A stretch of DNA of 10,558 nucleotides from Anaerolineaceae bacterium 46_22 (GCA_001508595.1 LGHA01000031.1:1-10558); one strand, 5' to 3'. Positions 1 to 7,110 are shown, numbered from the stretch's first letter. Numbers and translations are program-made. The notes: generated by a model not told the origin, from the letters alone.

Positions 1-430
1 GTAAATGGAGTAAATCGTGTGCCAGCCAGGATGCCATTATATCCCCTGCTGATAATTTACCCCAGGGCATCTGGATGCTAGAATCCCAGTTGGGGGCTTT
101 GAGTTCCGCCAACCAGCGGATCGATTTTCCTCGTTCGGACTCAAGGTTTTCCAATGTTGTATCAAGATTTCTTAGATTGTATTTTTTAGCAATCACCCAG
201 GCTTGCGGGTCAATGCTTGGCCAGGCTTCGTCAGGCGTGAAGAAGATGTGATGCAAGTGGCGTCTGAAATCCAGGGTTTCTTCGTCGACCAGGTGATTGA
301 GCACTTCCAGAATAGACCAATCCTCAGGGCTGGGTTTCCACCGGGCTTGTGCCATTGAAATGCCTTTCCCAAGGGAGATAATGGCACTTCCCTGGTGTTC
401 TAATTGGGATATTGCGTCATTAAGGTTCAT
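1..430 (-). CDS. DinB-fold family protein (C-terminus cut off by window edge)
   Basis: Reading from the ATG at 428-430 gives 143 residues with no stop before the left edge, so the last 20-30 residues are probably missing (DinB-fold proteins are usually about 150-170 residues). The family is a four-helix bundle with a metal-binding histidine triad. Here His46 lies in the segment WSILEVLNHLVDEE and His138 and His142 form the HxxxH of AHDLLHL, the expected triad spacing. An early WKPSPEDWS segment is also typical. Family members include thiol-dependent transferases and many proteins of unknown role; the substrate cannot be told from this sequence. The start is favoured by a strong ribosome site, AGGAGGT, four bases upstream. 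The gene overlaps the end of the DUF2779 nuclease gene by 11 bases, so it is probably co-transcribed and translationally coupled. The family call is firm; the function is not. Confidence 0.85.
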   Translation of the reverse strand, partial: MNLNDAISQLEHQGSAIISLGKGISMAQARWKPSPEDWSILEVLNHLVDEETLDFRRHLHHIFFTPDEAWPSIDPQAWVIAKKYNLRNLDTTLENLESERGKSIRWLAELKAPNWDSSIQMPWGKLSAGDIMASWLAHDLLHL

Positions 431-1748
431 TTGACCTCCTGATCGTCTTTTGTAAATGATGGAAAATTGCAACCATCGTCATGGTTTCTTCGCCATTGGT
501 GATCTGTAGATTCTCGTAACGATATTCCGGGCAAAGAACAGGAAGCACAGCCTTAAGCGATGCACTGCCGTGGAAATCGGGGTGAATATAATGGCCATCC
601 TTGAAAATTTTCATCAGGTCAAATAAACGATCGTTGATCCTGTCCAATTGTGGGCTGAAGGACTCGCAGTGACCCGCCAGGTCTTGATTGCGATGTGCTT
701 CAAAGCTCTGGTTCCAAACAATAATTGAGCCTGAATCACCAAGATGATCCAATAAATCCCTCACGATCATCGGCGCAGGGTCAATTTTATCGGTGATCAG
801 GCATTCAAAATGCTGTGGGTCTGATCCCGGCTCACGGATGACATGCAGGGAATACTGGAAGACGATATGCTCATAGGGACGATAACCAGGAAACAAGGGG
901 ATGGCAGGATTGAAGGTTTCGTAATCAAGAAAATACAGCGGGTATTCCAAAATTGCTAATGCATCACGGATAGAATCTTTGTCAATCAAGGGTTTCGCTT
1001 CTTTTACAGCCTGGACATGTCTTTGCTGCTTATCGTTGAGGGGAAAATCAACTGGGATAGCGTTTATATCTGTGATTCCCATTTCGCGCAGAGTGCGGGC
1101 TTTTTTGCCAATATAGGGAATGTTGTATATCGGGTTTTCAGGCAAATTGGGGTGGCACAGGTTTGGGCAGGGGCAGGATTGCGGCTTGGTGCAGGCAAAG
1201 GAGGGCTTGGGCAGCGGCACCAGGGGGACTTGCATTGCAGCCTGGCGAAGCGCCAAGACATTCTCACGCCTTTTTTCGATTTTTTCTGAAACTTCTTCTA
1301 CTGAAAAAAACTGCCCGATGTCAATTTCGCCGCTGTATTGATAATCCTTATTGATATGCACAATAAAGACATGGCATATGTTCAGAAAGCTTTCAAGCAA
1401 GAGGAGTTGAAAGGTCAGGTCGTATTCGTGATCTGTTCGAACGGCTGTTGAAGATTTGATCTCATAAAGGTCATAATAATCACCAGTCTTATCCCAGATG
1501 AGTGCATCAGCACGGATTTCAAACTGGTTGTCATGATACGTGGGCTGCCAGAGAAGCTGGGCATCTGAATAATTGGGCAGCAAGTTGGTTTCAATGTATT
1601 CTCTTGCCAGTGCTTCAACCTCCTGACCTTGCAGCATCAGGTGCTGTTCGTAGGGCGAAAGGGGTTTTTGCTGCAGCTGGTTGTGCGTTTTTGCCCACAG
1701 GTGCATGGGTGCTTCAAGGAACAATAGGAAATCGGATTTTGAGAGCAT
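420..1748 (-). CDS. DUF2779 protein: PD-(D/E)XK nuclease joined to a DEDD-like exonuclease domain
   Basis: 442 residues from the ATG at 1748. A TTG at 1757 would add three residues, but the family usually begins with the LSKSxF motif found right after this ATG. Neither start has a strong ribosome site. Residues 1-200 look like a Cas4/RecB-type PD-(D/E)XK nuclease: Asp81 in RADAL, the E-x-K pair Glu96/Lys98 in YEIKSS, then a His-Glu-Tyr/Gln helix. They are followed by Cys186, Cys192, Cys194 and Cys198, a cluster resembling the iron-sulfur site of Cas4 and AddB. Residues 200-255 may form a helical linker. Residues 265-430 are the DUF2779 part, resembling RNase H-fold DEDD exonucleases: Asp275 and Glu277 in LDYET, a WNQSFE segment, Asp377, and a later SLKAVLP segment. 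Together this suggests a cytoplasmic DNA- or RNA-processing enzyme; the substrate is unknown. It lies downstream of the HAD gene, 128 bases apart, and overlaps the DinB-like gene. The domain reading is confident, the activity inferred. Confidence 0.85.
   Translation of the reverse strand: MLSKSDFLLFLEAPMHLWAKTHNQLQQKPLSPYEQHLMLQGQEVEALAREYIETNLLPNYSDAQLLWQPTYHDNQFEIRADALIWDKTGDYYDLYEIKSSTAVRTDHEYDLTFQLLLLESFLNICHVFIVHINKDYQYSGEIDIGQFFSVEEVSEKIEKRRENVLALRQAAMQVPLVPLPKPSFACTKPQSCPCPNLCHPNLPENPIYNIPYIGKKARTLREMGITDINAIPVDFPLNDKQQRHVQAVKEAKPLIDKDSIRDALAILEYPLYFLDYETFNPAIPLFPGYRPYEHIVFQYSLHVIREPGSDPQHFECLITDKIDPAPMIVRDLLDHLGDSGSIIVWNQSFEAHRNQDLAGHCESFSPQLDRINDRLFDLMKIFKDGHYIHPDFHGSASLKAVLPVLCPEYRYENLQITNGEETMTMVAIFHHLQKTIRRSNEP
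434..440 (-). promoter_or_regulatory. Ribosome binding site of the DinB-like gene, inside the upstream coding region
   Basis: AGGAGGT on the minus strand, three bases before the ATG at 430. It lies within the last codons of the DUF2779 gene, where it encodes the Arg-Arg near the C-terminus. It decides the DinB-like start and fits reinitiation by ribosomes finishing the upstream gene. Confidence 0.75.
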
Positions 1749-1876
1749 GACTGGCAATGGCTTTCCACTATTGATAGATGTTAAGGGTTTGGGCTTCGTT
1801 GAAGTGAAGAAAAAATTTCAGCATGGAGAGCAGGCTTTCATTTAAAATATGACTTACTGCTCCAAAGTATCGGGTT
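1749..1876. other. Gap between the HAD and DUF2779 genes
   Basis: This 128-base AT-rich gap lies downstream of the HAD stop and upstream of the DUF2779 start on the minus strand. I see no hairpin with a T-tract that would end transcription and no convincing promoter, so the two genes may share a transcript. A small minus-strand open frame crosses it but has no ribosome site or recognisable protein features. Confidence 0.4.
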
Positions 1877-2575
1877 TTATTTGATCTTTGGTAAAAGCGC
1901 AGTAAGCTGCCCGATATGTTCGATTTCGTAAAAATTTTTCTGTGTACTATCAAAGTCATCCATCAACTCATGTGCCCAGGTGGTATCCGCAGGGACATGG
2001 ATGGCTGTCCCACCCAGGGATAAAACCGGCTGGATGTCCGACGGCAGTGAATTTCCCACCATTACAAAAGTCTCGGGGTTGAGATCATATTTTTTCATGA
2101 GCTGATGATAAGTTTGCTGGGATTTCGTGCTGACAACTTCGATGGCAGAAAAATAGTCTGTTAATCCAGATCGGTTAACTTTTGTTGTTTGTTCTAAAAG
2201 ATCACCTTTGGTTATGACCATCAGGGGATACTCGCCTGACAGCGTCTCCAAAGTCTCTTTTACGCCGGGGAGCAGGGGAAATTCCGATTCGAGCATTACC
2301 TGTCCAATTTTTAAGATTTCATTGATATCATTCGCTGTGATTTCGCCATCAGAGAGCGTCACGGCTGCCTCAATCATCGACAGGGTGTAAGATTTGACGC
2401 CAAAACCATACAGTGCGATATTGTCGGTTTCAATTTCGAACAAAGTTTTGTGAATTGTTTCTTGGTCCTGCCATGCTGATAGGATTTTGCGAAATTTATC
2501 CTGCGCATCTTTGAAAATGACCTCTGCATGCCAGAGGGTGTCATCTGCGTCGAAAGCAATCAAATCAATTGTCAT
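1877..2575 (-). CDS. HAD-superfamily hydrolase (probable small-molecule phosphatase)
   Basis: 232 residues, the usual size of a HAD phosphatase with an alpha-helical cap. Motif I is FDADDTLW at residues 8-15, with nucleophile Asp9 and general acid Asp11. Motif II is Thr122 in MVITKGD, motif III is Lys151 in STKS, and motif IV is VGNSLPSDI with Asp180. Motif IV has Asn175 where many HAD enzymes have Asp; the VGNSxxSDIxPVLxLGG form with a downstream TTWAHE segment is characteristic of one phosphatase subgroup, so this is not a defect. Residues 20-100 form the helical C1 cap. The enzyme should be cytosolic and Mg-dependent, dephosphorylating a metabolite I cannot name. The ATG at 2573-2575 has AAGG seven bases upstream. 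It is transcribed away from glpX and probably leads the minus-strand group. Confidence 0.88.
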   Translation of the reverse strand: MTIDLIAFDADDTLWHAEVIFKDAQDKFRKILSAWQDQETIHKTLFEIETDNIALYGFGVKSYTLSMIEAAVTLSDGEITANDINEILKIGQVMLESEFPLLPGVKETLETLSGEYPLMVITKGDLLEQTTKVNRSGLTDYFSAIEVVSTKSQQTYHQLMKKYDLNPETFVMVGNSLPSDIQPVLSLGGTAIHVPADTTWAHELMDDFDSTQKNFYEIEHIGQLTALLPKIK

Positions 2576-2717
2576 ATCAATACCTTGTTCATTTTTTGGA
2601 TGAATGAATTATACTGGTTATTGAGAGTGATTTCATCTCTTCTGAGCTTAGTTTATAAAATTTGTTGAGACATATTCTAATGTTAAAGATCTCAGGTTCT
2701 TGAAAGGGAGTGTGCTG
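2576..2717. promoter_or_regulatory. Divergent regulatory region between the HAD gene and glpX
   Basis: These 142 AT-rich bases separate two genes transcribed away from each other, so both promoters should be here. The minus-strand promoter is clear. For glpX I see only weak plus-strand candidates: TATAAA at 2654-2659 without a good -35, and TATTCT at 2673-2678. The glpX ribosome site AAAGGGAG lies at 2703-2710. No obvious operator palindrome was found. Confidence 0.45.
2608..2636 (-). promoter_or_regulatory. Candidate sigma-70-type promoter of the HAD gene group
   Basis: On the minus strand the -10 box is a perfect TATAAT (2608-2613). A 17-base spacer (2614-2630) separates it from ATGAAA (2631-2636), which matches four of six bases of TTGACA. 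Transcription would start near 2601, about 25 bases before the HAD start codon, which suits a short leader. Confidence 0.5.
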
Positions 2718-3707
2718 ATGGAGGATAAAAGGAAACCAACCCGCAATATTGCCCTGGAACTGGTTCGCGTAACCGAGGCAGGTGCGCTGGCAGCCGGGCG
2801 TCACTTTGGCCGTGGGGACAAGATTAAAGCGGATGGTGCTGCTGTCGATGCGATGCGATTATTAATGAATGAAATTGATATGGATGGCAAGATTGTGATC
2901 GGTGAAGGTGAAAAAGACCAGGCGCCTATGCTTTATAACGGGGAGATGGTCGGCAATGGCGAGCCGCCTGAGCTGGACATCGCCGTGGACCCTGTTGAAG
3001 GGACGACCCTGGTGGCAAAGGGGATGCCAAACGCAATTGCCACAGTCGCCGCCTCACCGCGCGGCACGATGTTTGACCCGGGCCCAATGTTTTATATGGA
3101 CAAAATTGCTGTTGGCCGTGAAGCAAGGGATGTCATTGATATTGACGCTCCCGTAAAAGATAACCTGAGGAAGATCAGCAAAGCAAAGGGGATGGATATT
3201 GATGAATTGACCGTTGTTATCCTGGATCGGCCGCGCCATAAGGATTTAATACAAGAGGTTCGTGAAGCTGGCGCGCGCATCCGGATGATCCCGGCTGGGG
3301 ATGTCGCAGGTGCCTTGATGGCAGCCTGGCCTGGTACCGGTATCGATGTTTTATTGGGGATTGGCGGGACGCCGGAGGCAGTCCTGGCAGCTTGCGGTTT
3401 GCGAGCCATGCGGGGCGGATTCCAGGGGAAATTGTGGCCCCGTGACGAGGATGACCGCCGGCATGCACTGGATGCGGGATGTATTTTGGATCAGGTGTTG
3501 ACTCTGGACGATCTTGTCTCCTCCGATGACACCTTCTTTGTTGCAACCGGTATCTCCGAAGGACCGCTGCTGGACGGCGTGAGCTATTCGGAAGGTTTTG
3601 CTCACACCCACAGCCTGGTTGCGCGTGGTTTGACAGCGACAGTGCGAGAGATCATCGCCCATCACCACCTGGGGACGCTTTCAAAAATTAGTGAAATTGT
3701 CTATTAG
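2718..3707 (+). CDS. glpX: Class II fructose-1,6-bisphosphatase
   Basis: The enzyme hydrolyses fructose-1,6-bisphosphate to fructose-6-phosphate and phosphate in the cytosol, the irreversible step of gluconeogenesis. The 329 residues match the usual 320-340 of GlpX. Visible motifs are KADGAAVDAMR (Asp39), IGEGEKDQAPML (Glu63, Glu65), the metal site DPVEGTT (Asp91, Glu94), PAGDVAGAL (Asp195) and GIGGTPE with Glu220. Together these are the signature of the Li-sensitive phosphatase superfamily of the GlpX type, and all key acidic residues are present. I chose the ATG at 2718 over an in-frame TTG at 2700 because AAAGGGAG lies seven bases before the ATG. The gene stands alone on the plus strand, 269 bases before the next gene. 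Class II is often the only fructose bisphosphatase in such bacteria, but that cannot be checked here. Bifunctional activity on sedoheptulose-1,7-bisphosphate is possible. Confidence 0.96.
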   Translation: MEDKRKPTRNIALELVRVTEAGALAAGRHFGRGDKIKADGAAVDAMRLLMNEIDMDGKIVIGEGEKDQAPMLYNGEMVGNGEPPELDIAVDPVEGTTLVAKGMPNAIATVAASPRGTMFDPGPMFYMDKIAVGREARDVIDIDAPVKDNLRKISKAKGMDIDELTVVILDRPRHKDLIQEVREAGARIRMIPAGDVAGALMAAWPGTGIDVLLGIGGTPEAVLAACGLRAMRGGFQGKLWPRDEDDRRHALDAGCILDQVLTLDDLVSSDDTFFVATGISEGPLLDGVSYSEGFAHTHSLVARGLTATVREIIAHHHLGTLSKISEIVY

Positions 3708-3738
3708 GTAGTCGTTGATTAGGAATTAGGTGATCAGG
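3703..3738 (+). repeat. ATTAGG motif repeated at and after the glpX stop codon
   Basis: ATTAGG occurs at 3703-3708, 3718-3723 and 3725-3730, the last two exactly seven bases apart, followed by GATCAGG at 3732-3738. The first copy contains the TAG stop of glpX. This looks like a degenerate heptamer tract, though too short to be sure. Confidence 0.4.
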
Positions 3739-3772
3739 TATTATGACCCGTTGTGTCGTCCTGAAATATGTT

Positions 3773-3814
3773 TGGCGGATGGTAATTGGTGAGAAGTGAG
3801 TGGTGAATGGTTTG
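3773..3814 (+). repeat. Degenerate 7-base tandem repeat, six units, consensus near TGGTGAA
   Basis: Read in sevens from 3773 the sequence gives six units. Five begin TGG, and three are TGGTGAG, AAGTGAG and TGGTGAA in a row at 3787-3807. The tract is in the intergenic region after glpX and does not code. It resembles the heptamer tract after the HerA-like gene in period and in its TGA core, but the unit differs. Confidence 0.55.
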
Positions 3815-3870
3815 TCGAGGTCCTTCCTGATTAACGTTTACGCGATAGATTAGACAAAATAGATGTATTT

Positions 3871-3895
3871 CCCCTCGCTTGCAGAGGATCAGGGG
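3871..3895 (+). other. Possible hairpin upstream of the cysteine hydrolase gene
   Basis: CCCCT at 3871-3875 can pair with AGGGG at 3891-3895 across a 15-base loop, and an inner CTC/GAG pairing competes with it. No T-tract follows, so it is a poor terminator for glpX. It lies upstream of the candidate promoter of the next gene. Weak evidence. Confidence 0.2.
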
Positions 3896-3910
3896 GTTAT
3901 TGGGATATTA

Positions 3911-3939
3911 ATACCATTCTGAGATTCACCCCTTATCAT
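3911..3939 (+). promoter_or_regulatory. Candidate promoter of the cysteine hydrolase gene
   Basis: TATCAT at 3934-3939 matches five of six -10 bases. ATACCA at 3911-3916, 17 bases upstream, matches only three of six -35 bases. Transcription would start near 3946, leaving about 31 bases before the ATG, with AAAGGAGG at 3965-3972 as ribosome site. Confidence 0.3.
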
Positions 3940-3976
3940 AAAAGTAGACTTCAAAATAGTTTGCAAAGGAGGTTTT

Positions 3977-4681
3977 ATGTCCCTGGCTACAAAATCAGCA
4001 AATTTCCTTGATTATCTCGAAGCCTGGTTAGAATCACGACCTGCAGCAGCATTTGATGAGCTTATTCCAGAGCCGAACAAGACAGCCATCATCTCGGTAG
4101 ATGTCATCAACGGCTTTCTCTATGAAGGGCCGCTTTCCAGCCCCAGGGTTGCGCCCATTGGTGGGCATATTGCGAATCTGATGCAATCTTCCTGGGATCG
4201 TGGAATGCGAGACATTTTACTGGTGCAGGATGCTCATACAGAAGACTCACTTGAGTTTGAGGCTTTTGGTGAACACGTCATCAAAGGCACATACCAGGCA
4301 GAAACCGTTGACGAGATAAAGACTCTCCCGTTTTATAAAGAAATGACCACGATTTACAAGGATTCCGTTCATCCCGCTTTAAATAATGGGTTTGACGAAT
4401 GGGTTGATCAAAGAAAACATATCAACACCTTTATTGTGGTTGGCGATGTGACAGATATTTGTGCCTACCAGCTTGCGACCTATTTAAAGCTGCGCGCCAA
4501 TGCCTATCACCAAAAACATCGTGTGATTGTGCCGACCAATTGCGTCCAAACCTGGCACCTTTCTGTGGAAGATGCAAAAAGCACACCAGCAATGCCCCAC
4601 CATGGTGACATGCTTCATGCGACTTTCCTGTACCATATGGCATTGAATGGGATCGATGTTGTAAAGGAAATTAAATCTTAA
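3977..4681 (+). CDS. Isochorismatase/nicotinamidase-type cysteine hydrolase
   Basis: 234 residues with the isochorismatase-like fold. The catalytic triad of the amidase branch is visible: Asp42 in SVDVINGF, Lys128 in YKDSVHP, and the nucleophile Cys162 in VVGDVTDICAYQLA. The usual cis-peptide stretch before Cys is VxGVxTDxC; here it reads GDVTDIC. A DAH (85-87) and FGEHVIKGT (97-105) resemble the metal-site and HCxxGT regions of nicotinamidases, though the usual Cys after His is Val. The presence of Cys argues for an amidase that hydrolyses a C-N bond, and nicotinamidase (nicotinamide to nicotinate and ammonia, NAD salvage) is the closest guess, but ureidoacrylate or carbamoyl-type amidases cannot be excluded. 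The ATG is fixed by AAAGGAGG four bases upstream. It sits alone between glpX and the glucan phosphorylase gene and is closed by a terminator. Confidence 0.85.
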   Translation: MSLATKSANFLDYLEAWLESRPAAAFDELIPEPNKTAIISVDVINGFLYEGPLSSPRVAPIGGHIANLMQSSWDRGMRDILLVQDAHTEDSLEFEAFGEHVIKGTYQAETVDEIKTLPFYKEMTTIYKDSVHPALNNGFDEWVDQRKHINTFIVVGDVTDICAYQLATYLKLRANAYHQKHRVIVPTNCVQTWHLSVEDAKSTPAMPHHGDMLHATFLYHMALNGIDVVKEIKS

Positions 4682-4708
4682 CTCAGCCTGTAAACAGGGA
4701 AAAAATTC

Positions 4709-4746
4709 AGCAGTTATGACGATTTTCCATAACTGCTTATTTCTTT
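4709..4746 (+). terminator. Rho-independent terminator after the cysteine hydrolase gene
   Basis: A perfect 10-bp stem pairs AGCAGTTATG (4709-4718) with CATAACTGCT (4728-4737) around a 9-base loop, then TATTTCTTT. An A-rich stretch precedes the stem, so it could also work on the other strand. It lies 28 bases after the stop codon. Confidence 0.8.
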
Positions 4747-4775
4747 AAAATTGCGTTCAGAGAAGATTAAAATGA

Positions 4776-4802
4776 CCTCATCTAGCGCCTTTGTGGTATG
4801 AT
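4776..4802 (+). promoter_or_regulatory. Candidate extended -10 promoter of the glucan phosphorylase gene
   Basis: TGGTATGAT at 4794-4802 gives an extended -10 (TG motif plus TATGAT, five of six). A loose -35 of the form ATGACC lies about 19 bases upstream. A TTGACT at 4805-4810 is a good -35 sequence but lacks a matching -10. The leader would be about 115 bases and would contain the hairpin at 4861-4898. Confidence 0.35.
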
Positions 4803-4860
4803 TATTGACTGTCACGATGAAAGATGAACAGAAAACAAGCTTATTTTTACGATATTTAGA

Positions 4861-4898
4861 TGCCCTGCGGAAATAGCTCGTATTTATTTCAGCAGGCA
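4861..4898 (+). other. Inverted repeat in the leader of the glucan phosphorylase gene
   Basis: TGCCCTGC (4861-4868) pairs with GCAGGCA (4892-4898) with one bulged C. After one mismatch, GAAAT (4870-4874) pairs with ATTTC (4886-4890) around an 11-base loop. The structure ends 14 bases before the GAGG ribosome site at 4913-4916. No T-tract follows, so it is more likely a leader structure or protein site than a terminator. Confidence 0.4.
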
Positions 4899-4926
4899 TT
4901 ACTTTTAATAGAGAGGTAGTGAAATA

Positions 4927-7110
4927 ATGAAGGATATTGTCAGGGAAAACCCCATAAAATTTAACATCCCACGCAGAATCAAAGGGTTGAGTGATCTGGC
5001 TTACAACTTGTGGTGGGTATGGCATCCGGAAGCCCAGCGGCTGTTTAAGGACATTGACGAATTGTTATGGGAAGACAGCTATCATAACCCCATCGTATTT
5101 TTGAGGGATGTTGATCGTGCCCGATTGAATGCGGCAACCAATGACCGCTATTTTTTGGATCAATACGATCGTGTCATGCATGAATTTGATCGCTATTTGA
5201 AGGAAAAAGACACCTGGTTTGCCAAAAGTTACCCGGATTTAACAGATGAATTAATGGCTTATTTCTCCTTTGAATTTGGTCTTCATGAGTCCTTGATGGT
5301 TTACGCAGGCGGTCTGGGTATTTTATCGGGAGATCACTTGAAGGAAGCCAGCGACCTTGGCATTCCTCTGGTCGCCGTCGGCTTTGTTTATACTTATGGC
5401 TATTTCTCACAGCGTATCAGTGAAGATGGCTGGCAGCATGCAGACAACGTGCCGATTGATTTCAATGCGTTGCCCCTGATACGGATCATGGATGAAGATG
5501 GGGAACCCATCAAAATCTCTATTGATCTTCCAGGTCGGAAGGTGTATGCCCGCATTTACGAATTGAATATCGGGCGGGTCAAGTTGTACTTGCTGCATAC
5601 AAACATCCCCGAGAATGATCCAAAAGATCGCCAGTTGACCGATCGATTGTATATCAGCGACCTGGAGTTGCGGATTTCACAGGAAATTCTTCTGGGTATG
5701 GGCGGGGTCCGCACTTTGCGAGCCCTCGGGTATGAACCCACTGCCTGGCATATGAACGAGGGACATTCAGCCTTCTTAACCCTTGAACGTGCTCTGGAAT
5801 ATGTCAAAGACGGGAAGAGCTTTGACCAGGCCAGCAAAATCATTAAACACAGTAACATCTTCACCACACATACACCTGTCCCAGCAGGGAACGATGAATT
5901 TCCTTTATGGCTGATTGACAAATATTTTGTCCAGGTATGGTCTGATCTTGGGCTGACACGGGATGAATTTATTAACATTGCCAAGATCAAACAATCCTGG
6001 GGCGGCGACGCCTTCAGTATGCCGATATTAGCCCTTAAACTTTCAGAATTCCGTAACGGTGTTTCTGAATTGCACGGCAAGGTCGCCCAGGAAATGTGGC
6101 GTTTCCTGTGGCCCGATAAAGATGTTGACGAAGTGCCGATCGGTTACATCACCAACGGCATTCACACTGAAACCTGGCTGGCTCGCCGGATGGGAATTCT
6201 TTTCTCACGTTATTTAGGCTCGGATTGGTCCGACCATCTTGATGACCCTGACCTGTGGGCACAGATAGAAAACATCCCTGATGAAGAATTATGGAAAGTG
6301 CGCCGGCATCTTAAACGAAAACTTGTGGCTTATATCATCAACCGCGGGCGAGAGCAATGGAAGACCACCCGGGTTCACCCGGTGCAAACCATTGCAAGCG
6401 GCGTTTTGCTCGATCCTTATGCCCTAACCATTGGTTTTGCTCGCCGTTTTGCGACTTATAAACGCGCGAACCTGATCTTCAGGGATTATGATCGGCTGTT
6501 GAATATCGTGACAAATGCCCGAATGCCCGTGCAATTTATTTTTGCGGGTAAAGCACATCCGGCTGATGAACCTGGCAAGCAGATGATCCAGGAAGTTTAC
6601 CGGGCGGTTAAGGATGCCCGATTTGGCGGCCGGCTGGCGTTCCTCGAAGATTATGATATGAATATTGCCCGTTACATGGTGCAGGGTGTTGACGTGTGGT
6701 TGAACACACCCCGCCGGCCGAGGGAAGCCTCCGGCACATCGGGTATGAAAGCGGCGCTAAATGGTGTGCTAAACTTCTCGGTTTTGGATGGTTGGTGGCG
6801 CGAGGGTTACAATGGGCACAATGGTTGGGCGATTGGGGATGACATCACAAGGGATGATAACCTGGAAAAGCAGGACGAGATGGATGCCTTAAGTCTTTAC
6901 GACACCCTTGAAAATGAGATTGTTCCCATGTATTACGAACAGCGCTCAGCAGATAATTTGCCGGGTGAATGGATTGCCCACATGAAAGAAAATATCCGTA
7001 CCCTGGCAGGACAGTTCAGTATGCGCCGAATGGTTAAGGAATATGTGAACCAGTATTATTATCCAGCATTGCTGAACGGCATTGAAGAACGCAACGGAAA
7101 GGAGAAATAA
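4927..7110 (+). CDS. glgP: Alpha-glucan (glycogen) phosphorylase, GT35, DUF3417 type
   Basis: The enzyme releases glucose-1-phosphate from the non-reducing ends of glycogen or maltodextrin using phosphate and pyridoxal phosphate, in the cytosol. The 727 residues are shorter than the 800-850 of E. coli-type enzymes, as expected for the branch with an N-terminal DUF3417 domain (LAYNLWWVWHPEAQRLF at 24-40). Then come GGLGILSGDH (128-137), MNEGHSAF with His280, THTPVPAGND (314-323), and EASGTSGMKAALNG, whose Lys608 is the expected pyridoxal-phosphate lysine. The following DGWW-EGY segment is typical of this branch. No domain is missing and no frameshift is seen. The start has GAGG ten bases upstream, a slightly long gap. 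The last base of its TAA stop is the first base of the next start codon. With glpX nearby it points to storage-glucan turnover. Natural substrate length preference cannot be predicted. Confidence 0.95.
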   Translation: MKDIVRENPIKFNIPRRIKGLSDLAYNLWWVWHPEAQRLFKDIDELLWEDSYHNPIVFLRDVDRARLNAATNDRYFLDQYDRVMHEFDRYLKEKDTWFAKSYPDLTDELMAYFSFEFGLHESLMVYAGGLGILSGDHLKEASDLGIPLVAVGFVYTYGYFSQRISEDGWQHADNVPIDFNALPLIRIMDEDGEPIKISIDLPGRKVYARIYELNIGRVKLYLLHTNIPENDPKDRQLTDRLYISDLELRISQEILLGMGGVRTLRALGYEPTAWHMNEGHSAFLTLERALEYVKDGKSFDQASKIIKHSNIFTTHTPVPAGNDEFPLWLIDKYFVQVWSDLGLTRDEFINIAKIKQSWGGDAFSMPILALKLSEFRNGVSELHGKVAQEMWRFLWPDKDVDEVPIGYITNGIHTETWLARRMGILFSRYLGSDWSDHLDDPDLWAQIENIPDEELWKVRRHLKRKLVAYIINRGREQWKTTRVHPVQTIASGVLLDPYALTIGFARRFATYKRANLIFRDYDRLLNIVTNARMPVQFIFAGKAHPADEPGKQMIQEVYRAVKDARFGGRLAFLEDYDMNIARYMVQGVDVWLNTPRRPREASGTSGMKAALNGVLNFSVLDGWWREGYNGHNGWAIGDDITRDDNLEKQDEMDALSLYDTLENEIVPMYYEQRSADNLPGEWIAHMKENIRTLAGQFSMRRMVKEYVNQYYYPALLNGIEERNGKEK

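Noticed and set aside
1768..1959. Minus-strand 63-codon open frame across the HAD/DUF2779 gap
   Set aside because: It starts inside the HAD gene in another frame, has no ribosome site and shows no protein-like features.
1877..2575. HAD motif IV Asn175 as an inactivating change
   Set aside because: The VGNSxxSDI form is characteristic of this HAD subgroup and Asp180 is kept, so the site can still bind metal.
2589..2804. Minus-strand open frame across the divergent promoter region
   Set aside because: It overlaps the glpX start and the TATAAT box of the HAD gene; the composition is that of intergenic AT-rich DNA.
3092..3668. Several overlapping minus-strand open frames of about 105 codons
   Set aside because: All lie opposite conserved glpX motifs and reflect third-position bias of that gene.
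4687..4698. Short inverted repeat CCTGT-AA-ACAGG after the cysteine hydrolase stop
   Set aside because: The two-base loop cannot form a stable hairpin, and the 10-bp terminator just downstream explains the region.
4714..5025. Minus-strand 103-codon open frame over the terminator and the start of glgP
   Set aside because: It runs antisense through a terminator hairpin, the glgP promoter region and conserved glgP codons, with no ribosome site.
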